NCBI RefSeq assembly: GCF_023078275.1 | Contig: NC_062971.1 | Span: forward strand, 7,068,001 to 7,132,000 | Source of the DNA: Leguminivora glycinivorella | Taxonomy: Eukaryota; Arthropoda; Insecta; Lepidoptera; Tortricidae | Length of the DNA: 64,000 nt | Reading direction: 5' to 3' | Notes under the pieces: generated by a model | What the model saw: only the letters and a program-made list of their open reading frames with translations | Told to the model about the DNA's origin: nothing | Databases searched by the model: none | Translations under genes and position numbers: made by a program | Shown: in pieces, positions 25,201-34,505 of the stretch | Numbering within the stretch: the first letter of the stretch is position 1 | Layout of the letters: each line of letters starts with the position of its first letter

Positions 25201-27185
25201 AACTCTGCGAATATGTCATCTTTCAGTGTGACTGTCACTTTAACACTTTCGCTACCAAGAACCCGACTGTCGGGCACACCGCTCGTAGAAGCGTAGCCGA
25301 TTACATGGGTTTCCCCGTATGTAGCGAAAATGTCGTAGCGCCGCGTAGAGCCCGGTTTCGAAAGTGTTAAAGAATTCGGTAAAAGCTAACAGCGTGCAGC
25401 GTAATCTATAAATAATAATTAATAAAACCATAATAAAGTACTAAAATAAGTGCTGACAATAAATTGGAAATATGTAATAATAAGTAAATCCACGTAATCA
25501 ATGTGTTTCCAGTTCCAATTTTTCAGAAATTGACACGTTTTTGCGGGTTCAACGTTCATTAGCCAGACTCTAAATATGTTTGTCTTCGGAAAATATGGCG
25601 GAACATCTTACCAAGGTATCCTTGAATGATGACAAAGTCCCATGGCTGCGTCAAGACTCCCCAAGCTACTAATGCACAAAGGATGAGCGACGTCGACATG
25701 AAAGATGAGTACATCAATAATACTCGGTCCCTTACACCTTTGTGGGTGAACTCTGTCACCATGACGGCTGTCGCGCTGAACGTGAGGCTTAAACTAGAAG
25801 ATTTTAAAGAAAAGTAAGTCACGTTGAAATAGAGAGGTCATCATGAATAAAAGCGCATCGCGATTCCATGATCAGCACCCATTGTGCCAATATGAACAAA
25901 CAAGCAATAAAAAAGTAGGAATTAAGAATGTACTGACTAGTCGCCGACTATCTAGAAAAATATGTAGTCGGTGATTATTCGGAGTCGGCAAAAAAGGCCA
26001 AGTTATAGCAACATTGACATATATACAGTCTGGCCAAAAATAATAGAAATTAAAAAGTGGCAACATTGTGGGTAGTGTCATCCCTTTCAAATCAATATGT
26101 GCGAGAAGACGGGACGACACTACGATGTTGTCACTTTTTAATTACTACTATTTTTGGTCAGACTGTATAGTGAAATACTTCCTCATCCACATGTGACATA
26201 CGGGTTACGGGGTTCTAAAAATGGTGGCTACTCAGTAGCATTAAAGCAAGGTGCATCAAACGAGAATGTTAGAATACTGAAATCCAGTACTCACAATATG
26301 CCATCTAGAAGTTTCCCAAGCAATAGCATCCAGTAATTTTGGCTCGTGCCTTCGAGAAGCGCGCATGCCAAAATCCCGGCGTGCCCCCAAACTAGGAATA
26401 ATTTTCGCCCGAACGCGTCCGTTATAAGCCCGGCAAAGGGAGCTGCTACCACTTGCCCTAAAAAAATTTACAAGTGCCATTATCATCCTCCTTGCGTTAT
26501 CCGCCGGATTATTGCCACGGCTCATGGGAGCCTGGGGTCCGCTTTGTCAACTAATCCCAAGATTTGGCGTAGGCACTAGTTTTACGAAAGCTACTGCCAT
26601 TTGACTTTCCAACCCGAAGGGTAACTAGGCCTTATTGGGATTAGTCCGGTTTCCTCACGATGTTTTCCTTCACCAAAAAACTAACAAGACAAAAAAATTA
26701 CAAGTGTATGAGTACATAACAAGTTTTATCATAAAATAAGAGCATTTACAACTAAATTATAGAAAATTACAGTGACTATAAGTAAATTAAATTTTTTATA
26801 AGAATTATAAGTTAAACGGTGACGTATACTTTACAACCATGACGAAATTTTTTTTGTGTTTGTGTTACTCCGATATTCGACTTTAGCCTTCGTAGGAAGG
26901 GTGAATCTGGAATTTTTATATAAGGCATAAAAAAGAGTATATTTATTATTAGATAAAATTACATACCGAAAAATGGCATAGCATTCAACAATCCTTTTTG
27001 CATTATACTCATATTGAGATCACATTCTGCACTAGAGAGAATGTAAGACGAAGTTGTGGTCACACTCATGAAGGAGAATACAGCCATTAATGTTGCTAGC
27101 ATGAGTTTGTAGTTGAAATAACCAAATTTGCTATACTCCAAGGCTTCTTCCAAAATTTGCATGGGCGTTTTCGTGACTTCATTTT
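16177..27185 (-). CDS. SV2-like MFS transporter, gene A (first coding exon not found)
   Basis: Exons in order: 26967-27185, 26295-26457, 25612-25793, 18175-18359, 17660-17820, 17406-17583, 17056-17330, 16524-16651, 16177-16244. They total 1559 nt, precisely the length of gene B exons 2-10, exon by exon, with the same phases and no stop or frameshift. Motifs match: GLITDAFGRK (motif A), PESPKFLL, STALVDYLGQK, and the NVS sequon in the luminal loop. Exon 2 needs one nucleotide from an upstream exon (N+AA), as in gene B where it is G. I scanned 27187-34600 for a short ATG exon with a donor in the right phase and found none convincing. Membrane transporter of the SV2-like MFS group; substrate unknown. 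Proteins A and B differ at roughly 15% of residues. Confidence 0.88.
16524..16651 (-). CDS. Gene A exon 9
   Basis: 128 nt. ALALTLIVMLGRIGSLVG (TM11) and LEEGCMFPFMILSIISL (TM12), donor GTAAGT. Confidence 0.92.
17056..17330 (-). CDS. Gene A exon 8
   Basis: 275 nt. HPAGPATYINGIILGVQSLA, STALVDYLGQK, FVACAACSAALYW, and GLLLAGTCALMQCALS, ending AVPTSVR. Confidence 0.92.
17406..17583 (-). CDS. Gene A exon 7 (luminal loop)
   Basis: 178 nt. YSALRLWFPQISTIIENHQ, then FCVMIDGYTSELAKNVSLAA with the NVS sequon, ending VCVP. The following intron is 75 bp. Confidence 0.92.
17660..17820 (-). CDS. Gene A exon 6
   Basis: 161 nt. ITSFNASGVHFTPESISIKK and TM7 (PLIFTLLLFASSSFVNLF). The following intron is 76 bp. 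Confidence 0.92.
17965..18121. mobile_element. GTAGCCGAATGGCA element in gene A intron 5
   Basis: GCCCCGTAGCCGAATGGCAT ... GCCATTCGGCTACGCACCCTGG with core CTCTGTCGCGCCAATACGC and GATAGATATCTAC. It fills nearly half of the 354-bp intron between exons 5 and 6. Confidence 0.8.
18175..18359 (-). CDS. Gene A exon 5 (PESPKFLL)
   Basis: 185 nt. LHPWNIYLYTTAITSLIA (TM6), LPESPKFLLTLGKEAEAL, ending KYTFP on a codon boundary, donor GTAAGT followed by an (AT)n run. Confidence 0.92.
19205..19295 (-). repeat. tRNA-like SINE head
   Basis: Minus strand: CAATTGGTCATTTGGTGAGG (A-box-like) and GGTTCCCAGTTCGAATCCTAG (B box). Acceptor arms do not pair. Confidence 0.45.
19694..20870 (+). pseudogene. Tc1/mariner-superfamily transposase, DD36E spacing, broken
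   Basis: Exon 1 is 19694-19798 (MSSHNNIDVVKRSQIIALHE, HTH region ISEIARETGVN). A 114-bp GT-AG intron (19799-19912) seems to split it before WKTASLWIQRFQ. Then RQRSGRP, IFTDEKSF (first catalytic D), LVQDNCPIHNS (second D) and SPDLNPIENVWG (E). D and E are separated by 36 residues. Two single-base losses disrupt it: in the G run at about 20388-20392, and at about 20684 after NERTP. Restoring the frame on paper gives a C-terminus ending at the TAA at 20868. It cuts and pastes DNA at TA sites when intact; here it is almost surely inactive. Confidence 0.85.
20880..21985. other. No recognised gene (interior of the 5.6-kb element)
   Basis: AT-rich non-coding DNA with no long frame or clear repeat. 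Confidence 0.4.
21986..22545. mobile_element. GGGGGCAAAGTTG foldback-family element
   Basis: Left part CAAGGGGGCAAAGTTGTTG, GTTTAACCGCACGTGCC, AACCGCGAGCGTAGCGAG. From 22171 to 22537 the DNA is a large imperfect palindrome centred near 22347 (TACTTTGCGCTCTTGGATAAC versus GTTATCCACAAGAGTGCAAAG). Confidence 0.6.
22582..22798 (+). mobile_element. Lep1-like non-autonomous Helitron
   Basis: Starts TCCATACTAATATTAAGTAT, has GGGAAAGTGTGTTTGTCTC, GAGTGACATAGGCTACTTTT and ends CGAGCGAAGCCGCGGGCAAA AGCTAG, followed by T. Second copy at 48793-48971. Confidence 0.75.
23196..23282. mobile_element. Perfect 35-bp-arm hairpin element
   Basis: Arm TAGCACAACTTGCCTTGTCG continuing CGCGCGAGTCCATAC is matched exactly on the other side around a 17-bp loop. 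The arms are much GC-richer than their surroundings. Confidence 0.7.
23693..23790 (+). repeat. tRNA-like SINE head
   Basis: CAACTGGTAGCCTAGGGGAA and CCGAGTTCAAATCCTGG resemble A and B boxes; acceptor ends do not pair, so not a functional tRNA. Confidence 0.45.
24577..24941. mobile_element. Large hairpin, 157-bp arms, 52-bp loop
   Basis: Left arm 24577-24733 starts AAAATAAAACCGCCTTCAAA; right arm 24786-24941 is its near-perfect reverse complement ending TTTGAAGGCGGTTTTATTTT. The loop is GC-rich (GTTGGGTGGGGCAAACAGG). It overlaps the right end of the 18391 repeat family, so the arm may be an inverted duplication of that end. Confidence 0.75.
24955..25071. mobile_element. GGGGCCCATTTCTC MITE
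   Basis: Inverted ends GGGGCCCATTTCTCAAAACT and AGTTTTGAGAAATGGGCCCC, extending to TTACAA / TTGTAA. Non-coding. Confidence 0.7.
25612..25793 (-). CDS. Gene A exon 4
   Basis: 182 nt. LSLTFSATAVMVTEFTHKG, VRDRVLLMYSSFMSTSLILC, ending QPWDFVIIQGYL plus one nucleotide. The next intron downstream is 7252 bp and contains the large transposon. Confidence 0.92.
26026..26165. mobile_element. CAGTCTGGCCAAAAAT MITE in gene A intron 3
   Basis: Inverted ends CAGTCTGGCCAAAAATAATA and TATTTTTGGTCAGACTG, TA on both sides; subterminal AAAAAGTGGCAACAT / TGTTGTCACTTTTT. Tc1/mariner-type MITE. A deleted relative is at 42104-42216 in gene B. Confidence 0.75.
26295..26457 (-). CDS. Gene A exon 3 (motif A)
   Basis: 163 nt, acceptor TTTTTTTAG, donor GTGAGT. 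QVVAAPFAGLITDAFGRK followed by TM3. A SINE fragment starts about 15 bp upstream of the acceptor. The half nearest the donor is nearly identical to gene B. Confidence 0.93.
26474..26690 (-). mobile_element. Headless SINE fragment next to gene A exon 3
   Basis: Body identical in plan to 2426-2600 (GGATTAGTCCGGTTTCCTCA, CCACGGCTCATGGGAGCCTG) but the tRNA head is missing. Its edge is about 15 bp from the exon 3 acceptor. Confidence 0.7.
26967..27185 (-). CDS. Gene A exon 2
   Basis: 219 nt, acceptor TTACAG, donor GTATGTAA. Encodes NEVTKTPMQILEEALEYSK, then FGYFNYKLMLATLMAVFSF (TM1) and the luminal segment ending NAMPFF(G). Confidence 0.92.
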
Positions 27186-27261
27186 CTGTAATTAAATATC
27201 ATACCAAGATGTCAATAAATTGCGCGAACTCCAGACTTAGTGTAAGAGCGGTTTCTGCCCA

Positions 27262-27420
27262 GGCCCCGTAGCCGAATGGCATTTCTCCGACGCCAAACGA
27301 AAGCGATACGCCGCTGGCTCTGTCGCGCCAATACGCAAGCGCGATAGAGATAGATATCTACTAGCGCTTCGTTTCGTGAGCGTTTCGTGAGCGATTGTGC
27401 CATTCGGCTAGCCACCCTGG
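27262..27420. mobile_element. GTAGCCGAATGGCA element, recent subfamily
   Basis: CCCCGTAGCCGAATGGCATT ... CATTCGGCTAGCCACCCTGG. Nearly identical to 28974-29131 and 58959-59106. Confidence 0.8.
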
Positions 27421-27580
27421 TGCCGTAGCCGAATGGCATTTCTGCGACGCGAAACGAAAACGAAACGCCGCGAAAGTTAGTCTGGCTCCGTTGCGCCAAT
27501 ACGCAAGAGCGATAGAGATAGACTTCTACGAGCGTTTCGTTTCGTGAGCGTTTGTGCCATTCGGCTGCGTACCCAGGGTA
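27421..27580. mobile_element. GTAGCCGAATGGCA element, adjacent second copy
   Basis: Directly follows the previous copy in the same orientation; TGCCGTAGCCGAATGGCATT to CATTCGGCTGCGTACCC. A further decayed piece extends to about 27700. Confidence 0.75.
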
Positions 27581-27699
27581 CGTAGTCAAATACACAAACG
27601 CTTACGATAATAACGTTATAGTAGCTAGCTATTTCTATCGCTCTTCCATATTGGCGCGACAGAGCCAGAATGCGTTTCGATCGGGGTATAGCGTCAACG

Positions 27700-27890
27700 A
27701 TTATTTCGGTTAGGCCGGCAGTTCCGTCCGAGCATGATCGTGGAGAAGTAACTAACTCGTAGGCTACATTACGATGCTAATCATTCAATGCATTAAGTAT
27801 GCGTTATCAATAATGGATACTTCATATTTTCCTCGCATCGGGTAAAACCTAAAAACCATAAAAATGCTGCAACGTGACTACACGTATGTG
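27700..27890. repeat. Left half of a 3-kb-spaced inverted pair
   Basis: Blocks CAGTTCCGTCCGAGCATGA, GAGAAGTAACTAACTCGTAG, ATAATGGATACTTCAT and GTAAAACCTAAAAACC recur reversed at 30660-30835. Confidence 0.65.
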
Positions 27891-27894
27891 TATG

Positions 27895-28160
27895 CAAAGA
27901 GAGTAAAAACCCTTGGTAGCCCTTATACAAATAAACTCATTGAAGTTCCGCTGCTAAGTCATAACATGGGTCACATGGGTGGCTCACTCCGCGATTCTAT
28001 CGCCGCGCTACAAGTACACGCTGGCGGCCGCGAGTTCGCGGCCTAATCAGGGGTGGCGCGCCTTCTCACGGAACGCAAAATATATATAAATAGTTAAATA
28101 AGTACTGTGTATATAACTGTGGATTTTTTCCGAAATAAAAATTATTGAATTGAATTGAAT
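27895..28160 (+). mobile_element. Probable 5'-truncated LINE 3' end with (AATTG)n tail
   Basis: GC-richer block (GGCGGCCGCGAGTTCGCGGC), then AT-rich 3' UTR-like DNA ending TTGAATTGAATTGAATAAC. The tail pattern suggests retroposition; no protein motif is left. Confidence 0.4.
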
Positions 28161-28970
28161 AACTAGAACGTACCCACGACTGGAATATGTATAATAGTAT
28201 AACATTTTATCTGAGCATTCATTCGTTTTAATCGTATGTATTAGGCAACTACCCTATCGTCCGACGCTGAACACGTGCGGCTCGTTTCTTTGTTAGAATT
28301 TTGTAGGCATTTACAAGGCGGCATTTCGTGAGCATCAAAGCAGTGGGCCTTCTGTACTTGTACTATTATTATATTCTGTGGTCTTATGACAAGTACAACA
28401 TCCCATATTCCGAATTAAATATTTTTTTTTATAGCTGGAGCTATGATAAATAAATACTATCAACCTATTATAATGACTGATTGTACATAATGTCGAGGTG
28501 TATGATAAAATGCTTCAAGGTAGGTATCGAATACCATTGTTTCTATTGGCAGGGTGCAAAGCGGGTGGAGGGGGTAGCTAAAACGATCACAGCGCTCACT
28601 ACGGCCAAAATTGACATCTTAGTCGCTGACTTGCGCTGTCAAATCCATATTGCAGTAAACATTTTCATGTCGTTTATGAGATAAATTTAATACGGGCTCA
28701 GTAAAATTTGTTATGGCGAATTGTAATAACTCCAAGAAAAGTAGCGACTAAATTCTAGCTATTTCCAAGACCGTGGTGGAAACGAAACCACCGTTTATGT
28801 GAATAGTTGCCGTAAGAAGAAAAGTGTCGTCCAATCTTCAGAGATTTTACTTAAAGTGCGTAATCATTTGATACAAGTATTGAATTGAATTTACGGTGAA
28901 TTTATAGTGCAAATTTTATTGGAGGTAGAAAAGCCGACGTGGAAGCCAATCCCAATTATTTGTTTCCTCA
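28161..28970. other. No recognised gene
   Basis: Non-coding; short frames only. This is part of the interval where the missing gene A first exon should lie. Confidence 0.4.
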
Positions 28971-28973
28971 TCA

Positions 28974-29131
28974 GGCCCCGTAGCCGAATGGCATTTCTCC
29001 GACGCCAAACGAAAGCGATACGCCGCTGGCTCTGTCGCGCCAATACGCAAGCGCGATAGAGATAGATATCTACTAGCGCTTCGTTTCGTGAGCGTTTCGT
29101 GAGCGATTGTGCCATTCGGCTAGCCACCCTG
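28974..29131. mobile_element. GTAGCCGAATGGCA element, recent subfamily
   Basis: GGCCCCGTAGCCGAATGGCA ... GGCTAGCCACCCTG; core and ends match 27262-27420. Confidence 0.8.
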
Positions 29132-29890
29132 TGCTCCTGTTTACAAATCGAAACGGATTGACGAAAATGCGTAAATATCGTTTCAATGGGAAGAAGGAGC
29201 ACGAGAACAATAGAAGCAGAAGCAGTCCATCCACTGAAGGCTTATCACATTTTAAATAAAATTCCTGAGAACTTATTTCATCGCATTCATGATTGTATTT
29301 GATGTGATATCTGGTAAACCTCCAATATTTTCAAGTAATTGAAACAAGTTTTTGTAATGTATATTATAATTAAACGTTATTATAGCTAGTTTGTTTTTAT
29401 TTTACAATAAACCCTGTACCCTGCAATGATATTTATACTCGTAATACCTATAGTTAGCCTATGAAAATGACAGGATAGCAGTGAACTGATCAACTATTTC
29501 AAAAGCCAATGATTTATTTATACTTTATTGCACATAGATATAAATGGTGGAATAATGTCTTCAATCTGTAGAAAATGCCCAGCTAGCACCAATTTATTGC
29601 CTTTATTCATCGTCTCAGGTTGGAAAATGATTTCGTGAGCGATGGCACGAAACCCCGTTTTAGTCACCAGTTTGTTAATTTCTCACTGAAAACAACGATT
29701 TTAATGTTATTGGCGATAAAGTTGTACCCACCATCGTCCAAAATTGTCTAAGGTAGTAAAATAGCACAAGATTTTCATCATTTTTTTCACAATGTTTACT
29801 TACTTCTCGCTTGACAGCGGTTACAATATTGTCACTGTCACGTGGCGTTGTCGTCGCGCACGGTCCCAGCGTATTTGTACTGGGTCACGT
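29132..29890. other. No recognised gene
   Basis: AT-rich. A weak candidate for a gene A first exon (ATG GTG G then GTACAA, minus strand, about 29729-29735) has the right phase but a poor donor, so it is not called. Confidence 0.35.
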
Positions 29891-29893
29891 CTA

Positions 29894-30144
29894 CACTGAG
29901 AGAAAATACAACCAGTTTTCATGTTCGTTCAACAAGTTTTTTGGTTAAAATAGCGCCTACGTGCTCTTTGGTTCAAACAACAAGCTACTTGTCATTTGAA
30001 TCGGCAATATATTTGAATCAACAAGTCGATTTTATAAAAACAACCTGACACATATTGTTTTAAAAACATACGTTTGGCTGATTCAAACGGATAAACCGCA
30101 ACAAGTCGAACTTGTTAAATTCACAATGCAAATTTCTCTCAGTG
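29894..30144. mobile_element. CACTGAGAGAAA MITE
   Basis: Inverted ends CACTGAGAGAAA and TTTCTCTCAGTG, TA on both sides. Interior has repeated CAACAAGT motifs. Non-coding. Confidence 0.65.
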
Positions 30145-30179
30145 TAAGAGTTGAGTTACGCCTATAACGGAAAAGATGA

Positions 30180-30442
30180 GGAGTGGCAGGTTGGCGTGAA
30201 ACGGTCATGTAATGAGGAGGGATGAATGTCATATAGGCAAAAGAATGTTGGAGATGAAGGTTGATGGATGTAGAGGGTACGTGTAAACCCAAACAATGAT
30301 GGATGGATTGTGTGAAAGAGGATACGAGAAAGAAAGATTTGAGTGTTGTGATGACGAAAGATAGAGGAGAATGGAAGAGGGTGACGTGTTGTACCGACCC
30401 CACATAACATGGGATAAGGGTAGGAGGAAGAAGAAGAAGAAG
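30180..30442 (+). pseudogene. Decayed RTE-type LINE C-terminus with (GAA)n tail
   Basis: Translates in one frame to GHVMRRDECHIGKRM, then WMDCVKEDTRKKDLS, then TKDRGEWKRVTCCTDPT, with internal stops. This matches the GHVMRR/RWMDCVKDDM tail of lepidopteran RTE polyproteins. Ends GGAAGAAGAAGAAGAAG. Confidence 0.7.
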
Positions 30443-30659
30443 ATGTCTGAACATATCAAGTGAGTTATCTTCAGGATATATTCAGGGCAGTAAGTAGAAG
30501 TACATTACGAAGGGCGAAGAAGTTTTCGAAACAGATGCAAAATTCAATAAGACAGGGTTTATTTAAGAATAAGGGCTACATCTAGGTTTCGAAACGAAAC
30601 GTTTTATTATATAGAGGCGAAGACCGCATCTTAGGACATTATTGGTCGTGTAAAAGTGG

Positions 30660-30835
30660 AGCGAGGACTCTTGGTCACGTTGCAGCATTCTTACGGTTTA
30701 GGTTTTACCAAATACAAAGAGAATGTGAAGTATCCATTATTGAGAACGCTTAATAACATACTTAACGCATTGAATGACGTAGTGTAATCTACGAGTTAGT
30801 TACTTCTCCACGCTCATGCTCGGGCGGAACTGGGT
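30660..30835. repeat. Right half of the inverted pair with 27700-27890
   Basis: Contains the reversed blocks GGTTTAGGTTTTAC, AAGTATCCATTATTG, CTACGAGTTAGTTACTTCTC and CATGCTCGGGCGGAACTG. Confidence 0.65.
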
Positions 30836-30987
30836 ACCTAGCCGAATGCACAAACGCTCACGAAACGCTCACTAAACGAAACGCTCGTAGATATCTGTCT
30901 CTATCGCTCTTGCGTATTGGCGCGACAGAGTCAGACACCTTTCGCGGCGTTTCGTTTCGCGTCGCAGAAATGCCATTCGGCTACATG
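30831..30987. mobile_element. GTAGCCGAATGGCA element, reverse orientation
   Basis: GGTACCTAGCCGAATGCACA ... GCAGAAATGCCATTCGGCTA. Directly abuts the inverted repeat half, mirroring the left side at 27262-27700. Confidence 0.75.
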
Positions 30988-31423
30988 GATAGAATTCAGC
31001 ATTTTCCGTAACGTTCTCACACTATCGAATCTCGTTTCACAATCTCATAGTAGCTAAGTACAAGTTGCTACTGTGCTCCTTGTTAATAATTATAAGGTAC
31101 TAATGAAATTATAAGGTCTATATTGTAATTAAGAAATATTTAATACAAAAGTAGCCATTAATTACCTTAAGCTGTGTTAGTTAACTAATCAGAGCTACAT
31201 ACTTGTAGGTTACTAAAAATCACATAACACAAAAACTAGTCATTAATTAAACGTGCAATTTCAAACAGTTAATCAGAGTATTAGAGGCTATATTTTTAAA
31301 AATTTCAGCCAAATCGACCGAACGGCTTTTTTCGAACATTTTGTGCGGGGTTTCTTTAATTAATATGCAATTTTTTCTTTGGTCGTTGCATTGGACACTA
31401 CACAACATCGGCTTTCTTGATCG

Positions 31424-31590
31424 TCTCAATATGGCCTCTTGAGTTTGTGGCACTGGCTATAGAAACACTGGGCCCTTGCTCAGCCGACATGAAAGCCTTT
31501 GTGGAGGCTCTGTAGGCACGGATCATAGAATCTACAGGAGGAGGCTACAAGGCTGGCTAGTAGCTCAAAAAACTGACAACTGGTGGAACG
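31424..31590 (+). pseudogene. Decayed LINE C-terminal tail
   Basis: Frame WPLEFVALAIETLGPCSADM, KAFVEAL, stop, ARIIESTGGGYKAG. This resembles the ETLGPW...FLGQR tail seen at 46992-47321 and known from invertebrate LINE polyproteins. Confidence 0.45.
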
Positions 31591-32686
31591 CAGCCGAGCA
31601 CGAGCGAAACGCTCGAAGCGCGCTCGTTCGAGGCCGAGGCTTGTAAGTCAGTCCACACTAGACGAATTTTGTTCGGATCACGTAGCGTAGGCGCACCTTT
31701 ACAGAAAGCAAAGGCCGCACTCCAACGGGCACCAATGGCACCATACAGCGAGCGGACTTAGTCAGTCTAGTAGATGGGGTTTTCACTTTTCTTTTTATGA
31801 TTGTATTTTTTTTTTCTTTTGTTACGGGTAAGTTTATTTTTATTCATTTCTAGCATTGGATGATTTTTTAATTTTTTCCTACATTTTTTAGCGCCACTTA
31901 TTAAATACCATCATAACTACACTGATAATGATTCCTTTTTCTTTTCAAAATGTGTGAAAATAAAGAAATATGTCAATTGTTGTTGAAAATATGATTTTTG
32001 CCACTTCCAGGCTGCGAAATATCGCCATCTAGTTTTACCCCTAAAAGACCCATATATTTAAGGGGGTACACTTTTATGTATGGGCTTTGTTCAGTACCGG
32101 TATATATCGTCCTTGATTTCTAGTTATAGTTTATTTTAATAAGATCTAATCTAATGTCAGTCAAAATAACAAACCGGAATTTACAAAATGATGAAATTAT
32201 ACGTAGGTTTAATTATCTGCTCGTGTTAAGTGTAGGTAAGTCACTCACCATTTTTATTAACTTCAATGTCACCCTTCATTATTTAGGTGCATATAATATT
32301 AAAACTACAATAACAAATTATAAGCACTGGTTACACTGAGTCAGCAAAGTTCTTTTCTTAAATTCCAATATAGAATGTGCGCTTTTTACGATAGATATTA
32401 TTTCGCGCTTCAATAGACTTCCAAAATAAACGTCTTCCTTCCTGGTTTCATGAAGGAGTTTTGTATCATTATATCACAGCACATGAATTATAATTAAATC
32501 ACATGTAAACAGAGATGTGTCTTTAAACAAATATTTTACTGTGATAAGTACTCATCGTCATAGATATACCTCTTATTTAAAAATCCCAAATAAAGATGTG
32601 ATGAAATATACCAGTTTATTGTTTAATATAACGTTTTGTAAGTTATATTTTATGTAGCTCTGTCATAGTTTAGATACTTATTTGTG

Positions 32687-32814
32687 TCGCTTAACTTCAA
32701 ACTTGGGTACATCCATTCTGCTATAAGGTTGATTATCTTTCAGATTATATTACACTTTTTATATATTCAACCTTAAAGCAGAATGGATTTATCCAAGTCT
32801 GAAGTTAAGCGACA
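32687..32814. mobile_element. Imperfect foldback element
   Basis: GTGTCGCTTAACTTCAAACT and AGTCTGAAGTTAAGCGACAC pair; further pairing CCATTCTGCTATAAGGTTGA / TCAACCTTAAAGCAGAATGG. Confidence 0.65.
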
Positions 32815-32946
32815 CATTTAGACAAAGTGGATTCCGCCAATCGAACATCCGTCCATGACTGCGAATTTAATCATTGCGACATGATGTGACGTATGATTAC
32901 GCTACGTCACTAGCCACATCATAATTATCTTTCATAGTTTACAACT

Positions 32947-33361
32947 TATACCATAGATGAATAAGTATGGAGAGAGTTGTAACTCCATACATCAGTAAAT
33001 TCGAGTTATTTGTAGTGACATCTAGCGTCAAACACGCGTCAAATAGCGTAAATTATCAGCACTTCTACTTGTCAATAGATGTCGCGACGAACAAAGCCAT
33101 TAGGCTCAACAATTTTTAGCTAATATTACAATATAATTAATCAGTATTCTGTTTTCAATTCCTTCTGCTTGTAAGGTTGTGAACTATTTTAATATTATTT
33201 TTTTGGCAGACGCGACACTGTTGGCACCTAGTGTCGAGTAGTGGTACTAATAATTTACACTATTTGATGCGTGTTTGACGCTAGATGTCACTACAAATAA
33301 CTCGATTTATTGATGTATGGAGTTACAACTCTTCCCTTACTTATTCCTCTATGCTTATATT
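32947..33361. mobile_element. Foldback element with about 110-bp arms
   Basis: GAGTTGTAACTCCATACATC and GATGTATGGAGTTACAACTC pair, as do TTGTAGTGACATCTAGCGTC and GACGCTAGATGTCACTACAA. Interior contains ATCTAGCG/ATGTCGCG motifs. Confidence 0.65.
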
Positions 33362-33413
33362 GCTTATACCATAAATTAAATATAACAAGCATAGATCCCA
33401 TACATTAAAATGT

Positions 33414-33598
33414 CACTCCACCATACATAGATGACTCCACAAAAAAAATGTCTTGTAGCTTTCGATTATACTTGTAGATGGCGTTAAGTGTCAATTTTGA
33501 CATAGATTTACGGCTCGGAATTGACACTTAATGCCAATCTACAAATAATCGGTGGCAACAAGGCATTTTTTGTGGCACCATCTATGTGTGGTGGAGTG
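33414..33598. mobile_element. Foldback element CACTCCACCATACATAGATG
   Basis: Ends CACTCCACCATACATAGATG and CATCTATGTGTGGTGGAGTG; inner arms GTGTCAATTTTGACA / GGAATTGACACTTAATG. Adjacent to the preceding foldback. Confidence 0.65.
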
Positions 33599-33689
33599 TA
33601 AGCGCGTTCGTAGGCGGTCGCGTTTTAATGTCTGGGATGGTATGATCTTGTTATATTTAATTTATGCTTATACCGACAAGGCTTACGTG

Positions 33690-33817
33690 AAACCTGTAGG
33701 AATTGACACATCGGGCCGGCATCGGCCTGTAGGAATTAGTAGGACGGGGTGTTATAAGTTTGACGTGTCTGTCTGTCTGTCTGTTTGTCTGTTTGTCTGT
33801 TTGTCTGTTTGTCTGTT

Positions 33818-33884
<67 letters not shown>

Positions 33885-34053
33885 GTGTGTGTCTGTCTGT
33901 GGCATCGTAGCTCCCAACCGGATGAAACGATTTCGATTTTGTTTTTTTTTTGTTCGAAAGCTGAGTTAATCGGGAGTGTTTTTACCATGTTTCATAAAAA
34001 TCGGTACACTATTTCGCGGTCGGGGGTTTTTTCAAAATTTTAATTTTGTGGTT
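33690..34053. mobile_element. CCCCCGAC-ended element with long (TGTC)n microsatellite
   Basis: Reverse-oriented relative of 15519-15760. (TGTC/TGTT)n occupies about 33765-33900, then GGCATCGTAGCTCCCAACCG, ACCATGTTTCATAAAAATCGG and GGTCGGGGGTTTT. The repetitive frames through the microsatellite are artefacts. Confidence 0.65.
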
Positions 34054-34319
34054 AGGTTGTGCGAACATGATTATTTTTTTAACAGGAGCACCATGAATAA
34101 ATAGTACTATAGTATTCTAAATTGTTAATATTTAAAAGTTTTAGTTAGTTATAAAATAAAATGATTATTTTTTTTACAGATAACACATACCTACAGATTC
34201 TATGAAAATAAATTCCTATGTTGAACCACAACTTTATAGGCATCATAGTTTTTGTGTAATGTGTAACACAAGGGTCGGAAGATTGTGGGGGGAGGGGGAG
34301 TGGATGTGATGGATGGATA

Positions 34320-34505
34320 GTACAGATGGTGTTTTTTTACGCACTAGTGCGAGAAGTGTTTCATTATATTATGCCAGGTCGAAACTTCGGAGGGCCATCT
34401 AAATAAATAAATAAAATGTGCTGAAAAACGTCGTACGATACACGTGCAAAAATGAAATTTGTAACTCGTGTCGATTTTAAACACCCTTCGGTCGTGTTTT
34501 AATTT
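34320..34505. repeat. Repeat inverted relative to 4285-4485
   Basis: GTACAGATGGTGTTTTTTTACG, CGCACTAGTGCGAGAAG, GCCAGGTCGAAACTTCGG and GAAAAACGTCGTACGATACA. Ends about 120 bp past the gene B stop codon on the downstream side. Confidence 0.6.

Noticed and set aside
27212..27595. 127-codon minus-strand frame
   Set aside because: It spans two GTAGCC elements; similar frames recur wherever this element occurs (28891-29202, 58737-59343), so it is an element artefact.
28304..28320. ATG CCG CCT T followed by GTAAAT as first exon of gene A
   Set aside because: Good donor, but joining to exon 2 would create TAA, a stop codon.
29729..29735. ATG GTG G as first exon of gene A
   Set aside because: Phase fits but the donor GTACAA is poor and there is no similarity to MPQTP.
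33552..34043. 163-codon plus-strand frame rich in CLSV repeats, and matching minus-strand QTDR frames
   Set aside because: They are translations of a (TGTC)n microsatellite inside a non-coding dispersed element.
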